Positions 8,074 through 8,451 of a stretch of 8,451 nucleotides of DNA are shown here, in pieces. The notes under the pieces are model-generated. The model ran no database searches. It was given only the letters and a program-made list of their open reading frames with translations, and had not been told where the DNA came from. Source of the stretch: Haliea sp. (GTDB taxonomy: Bacteria > Pseudomonadota > Gammaproteobacteria > Pseudomonadales > Halieaceae); the NCBI GenBank assembly GCA_016704305.1, contig JADJAL010000056.1:1-8451 (forward strand). The letters are read 5' to 3'. The position numbers and the translations under genes are program-made. Position 1 is the stretch's first letter; every line of letters starts with the position of its first letter.

Positions 8074-8451
8074 TCAATTCATCGCCCATTGGTGGTTCCA
8101 GGCGTTCGGTTGACCGTTCCAGGCCGAGGTGCCGCCGTCGACCGCAATCTTTTGCCCGGTAAGGTAAGAGGCATCGTCCGACGCGAGAAAGGCGACGACG
8201 GCCGCTATTTCCTCCGGTCTGCCGGCGCGGCCCAGCGGGATATTGCGCTGGTACTCGGCTGCAATTTCGGGAGTGCCGGTGATGATATTCGTCATCGGCG
8301 TCTCTATCAGGCCGGGGCAGATCGCATTGACCGCGAATATTGTCGCGGGCATAGTCAAGCCGCCAGTCCTCGCGTGTAACCGACAACGGCACCCACATCG
8401 TGGTGTGGGCTGAATAGGCGTAATCGGCGCCAAGCCGGAAATGGACGCTGT
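8074..8451 (-). CDS. Short-chain dehydrogenase/reductase, C-terminal part (N-terminus beyond window, frameshifted)
   Basis: The C-terminal ~125 residues of a classical SDR, an NAD(P)-dependent oxidoreductase of the cytoplasm. Visible are SISGL and DYAYSAHTT (the active-site region), AVVGYTRGLA, LDYARDNIR, NAICPGLIETPM, the family-typical stretch from IPLGRAGRPEEIAAVVAFLA through YLTGQKIAVDGGTSAW, and a short tail ending in WAMN. The Rossmann TGxxxGxG motif lies outside the window. At the place where YxxxK is expected, the sequence reads HTTM and then a broken codon, so neither the catalytic Tyr nor Lys is seen; nearby indels (around 8431, 8395, 8365 and 8335) make this unreliable. The frame is clean from about 8330 to the stop at 8074. 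The VOC-VOC-SRPBCC gene follows 18 bp downstream in the same direction. Confidence 0.85.
   Translation of the reverse strand, partial: TASISGLAPITPIQPTPRCGCRCRLHARTGGLTMPATIFAVNAICPGLIETPMTNIITGTPEIAAEYQRNIPLGRAGRPEEIAAVVAFLASDDASYLTGQKIAVDGGTSAWNGQPNAWNHQWAMN

Noticed and set aside
7486..8379. Long plus-strand open frame (297 codons) opposite the VOC and SDR genes
   Set aside because: It is rich in Arg, Ala, Pro and Gly with no domain pattern, and it lies antisense to clearly recognisable VOC and SDR sequence; it is a GC-driven shadow.
1..8451. CRISPR array, tRNA, rRNA, insertion sequence or phage genes
   Set aside because: I found no spaced direct repeats, cloverleaf-like segment, transposase motif or terminal inverted repeat in reading both strands.

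Overview
The window is a single collinear block on the minus strand, consistent with a member of the Pseudomonadota (Gram-negative). The reasons are a TonB-dependent outer-membrane receptor, a second SphA/phenol-MetA-like outer-membrane protein, Sec-exported DUF3604 proteins, strong AGGAGG-type ribosome binding sites and moderately high GC. A gammaproteobacterium is my best guess, but no rRNA or lineage marker is present, so this is inference.

In transcription order (right to left) the genes are: the 3' part of a short-chain dehydrogenase/reductase (8451-8074); a three-domain protein with two VOC/glyoxalase-like domains fused to an SRPBCC (START/polyketide-cyclase-like) domain (8055-6734); a small cupin (6703-6216); a 137-bp gap; a full-length exported DUF3604 protein (6078-4273); a 94-bp gap with a candidate promoter and a palindrome; a TonB-dependent receptor (4178-1859); a SphA-type outer-membrane protein (1821-868); and a second, divergent DUF3604 protein (817 to the left edge, C-terminus missing). 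Gaps within each group are 18-50 bp, so the layout suggests two or three transcription units read in the same direction.

Almost every gene is interrupted by single-base indels, about thirty over the window, several of them in homopolymers. Across each break the protein resumes in another frame with the expected family sequence, and full gene lengths match the families. I therefore read the breaks mainly as uncorrected long-read errors, not as decay of all seven genes. Each gene is annotated as one CDS spanning its true extent, and the breaks are listed.

Functionally the cluster looks like an uptake and processing locus for a hydrophobic or bulky organic compound. Two outer-membrane proteins would bring it in, two exported metal-hydrolase-like DUF3604 proteins would act on it outside the cytoplasm, and an SDR, a VOC-VOC-SRPBCC fusion and a cupin would handle products inside. 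The substrate cannot be read from the sequence. The least familiar parts are the VOC-VOC-SRPBCC fusion and the pairing of two DUF3604 paralogues around a receptor/porin pair.
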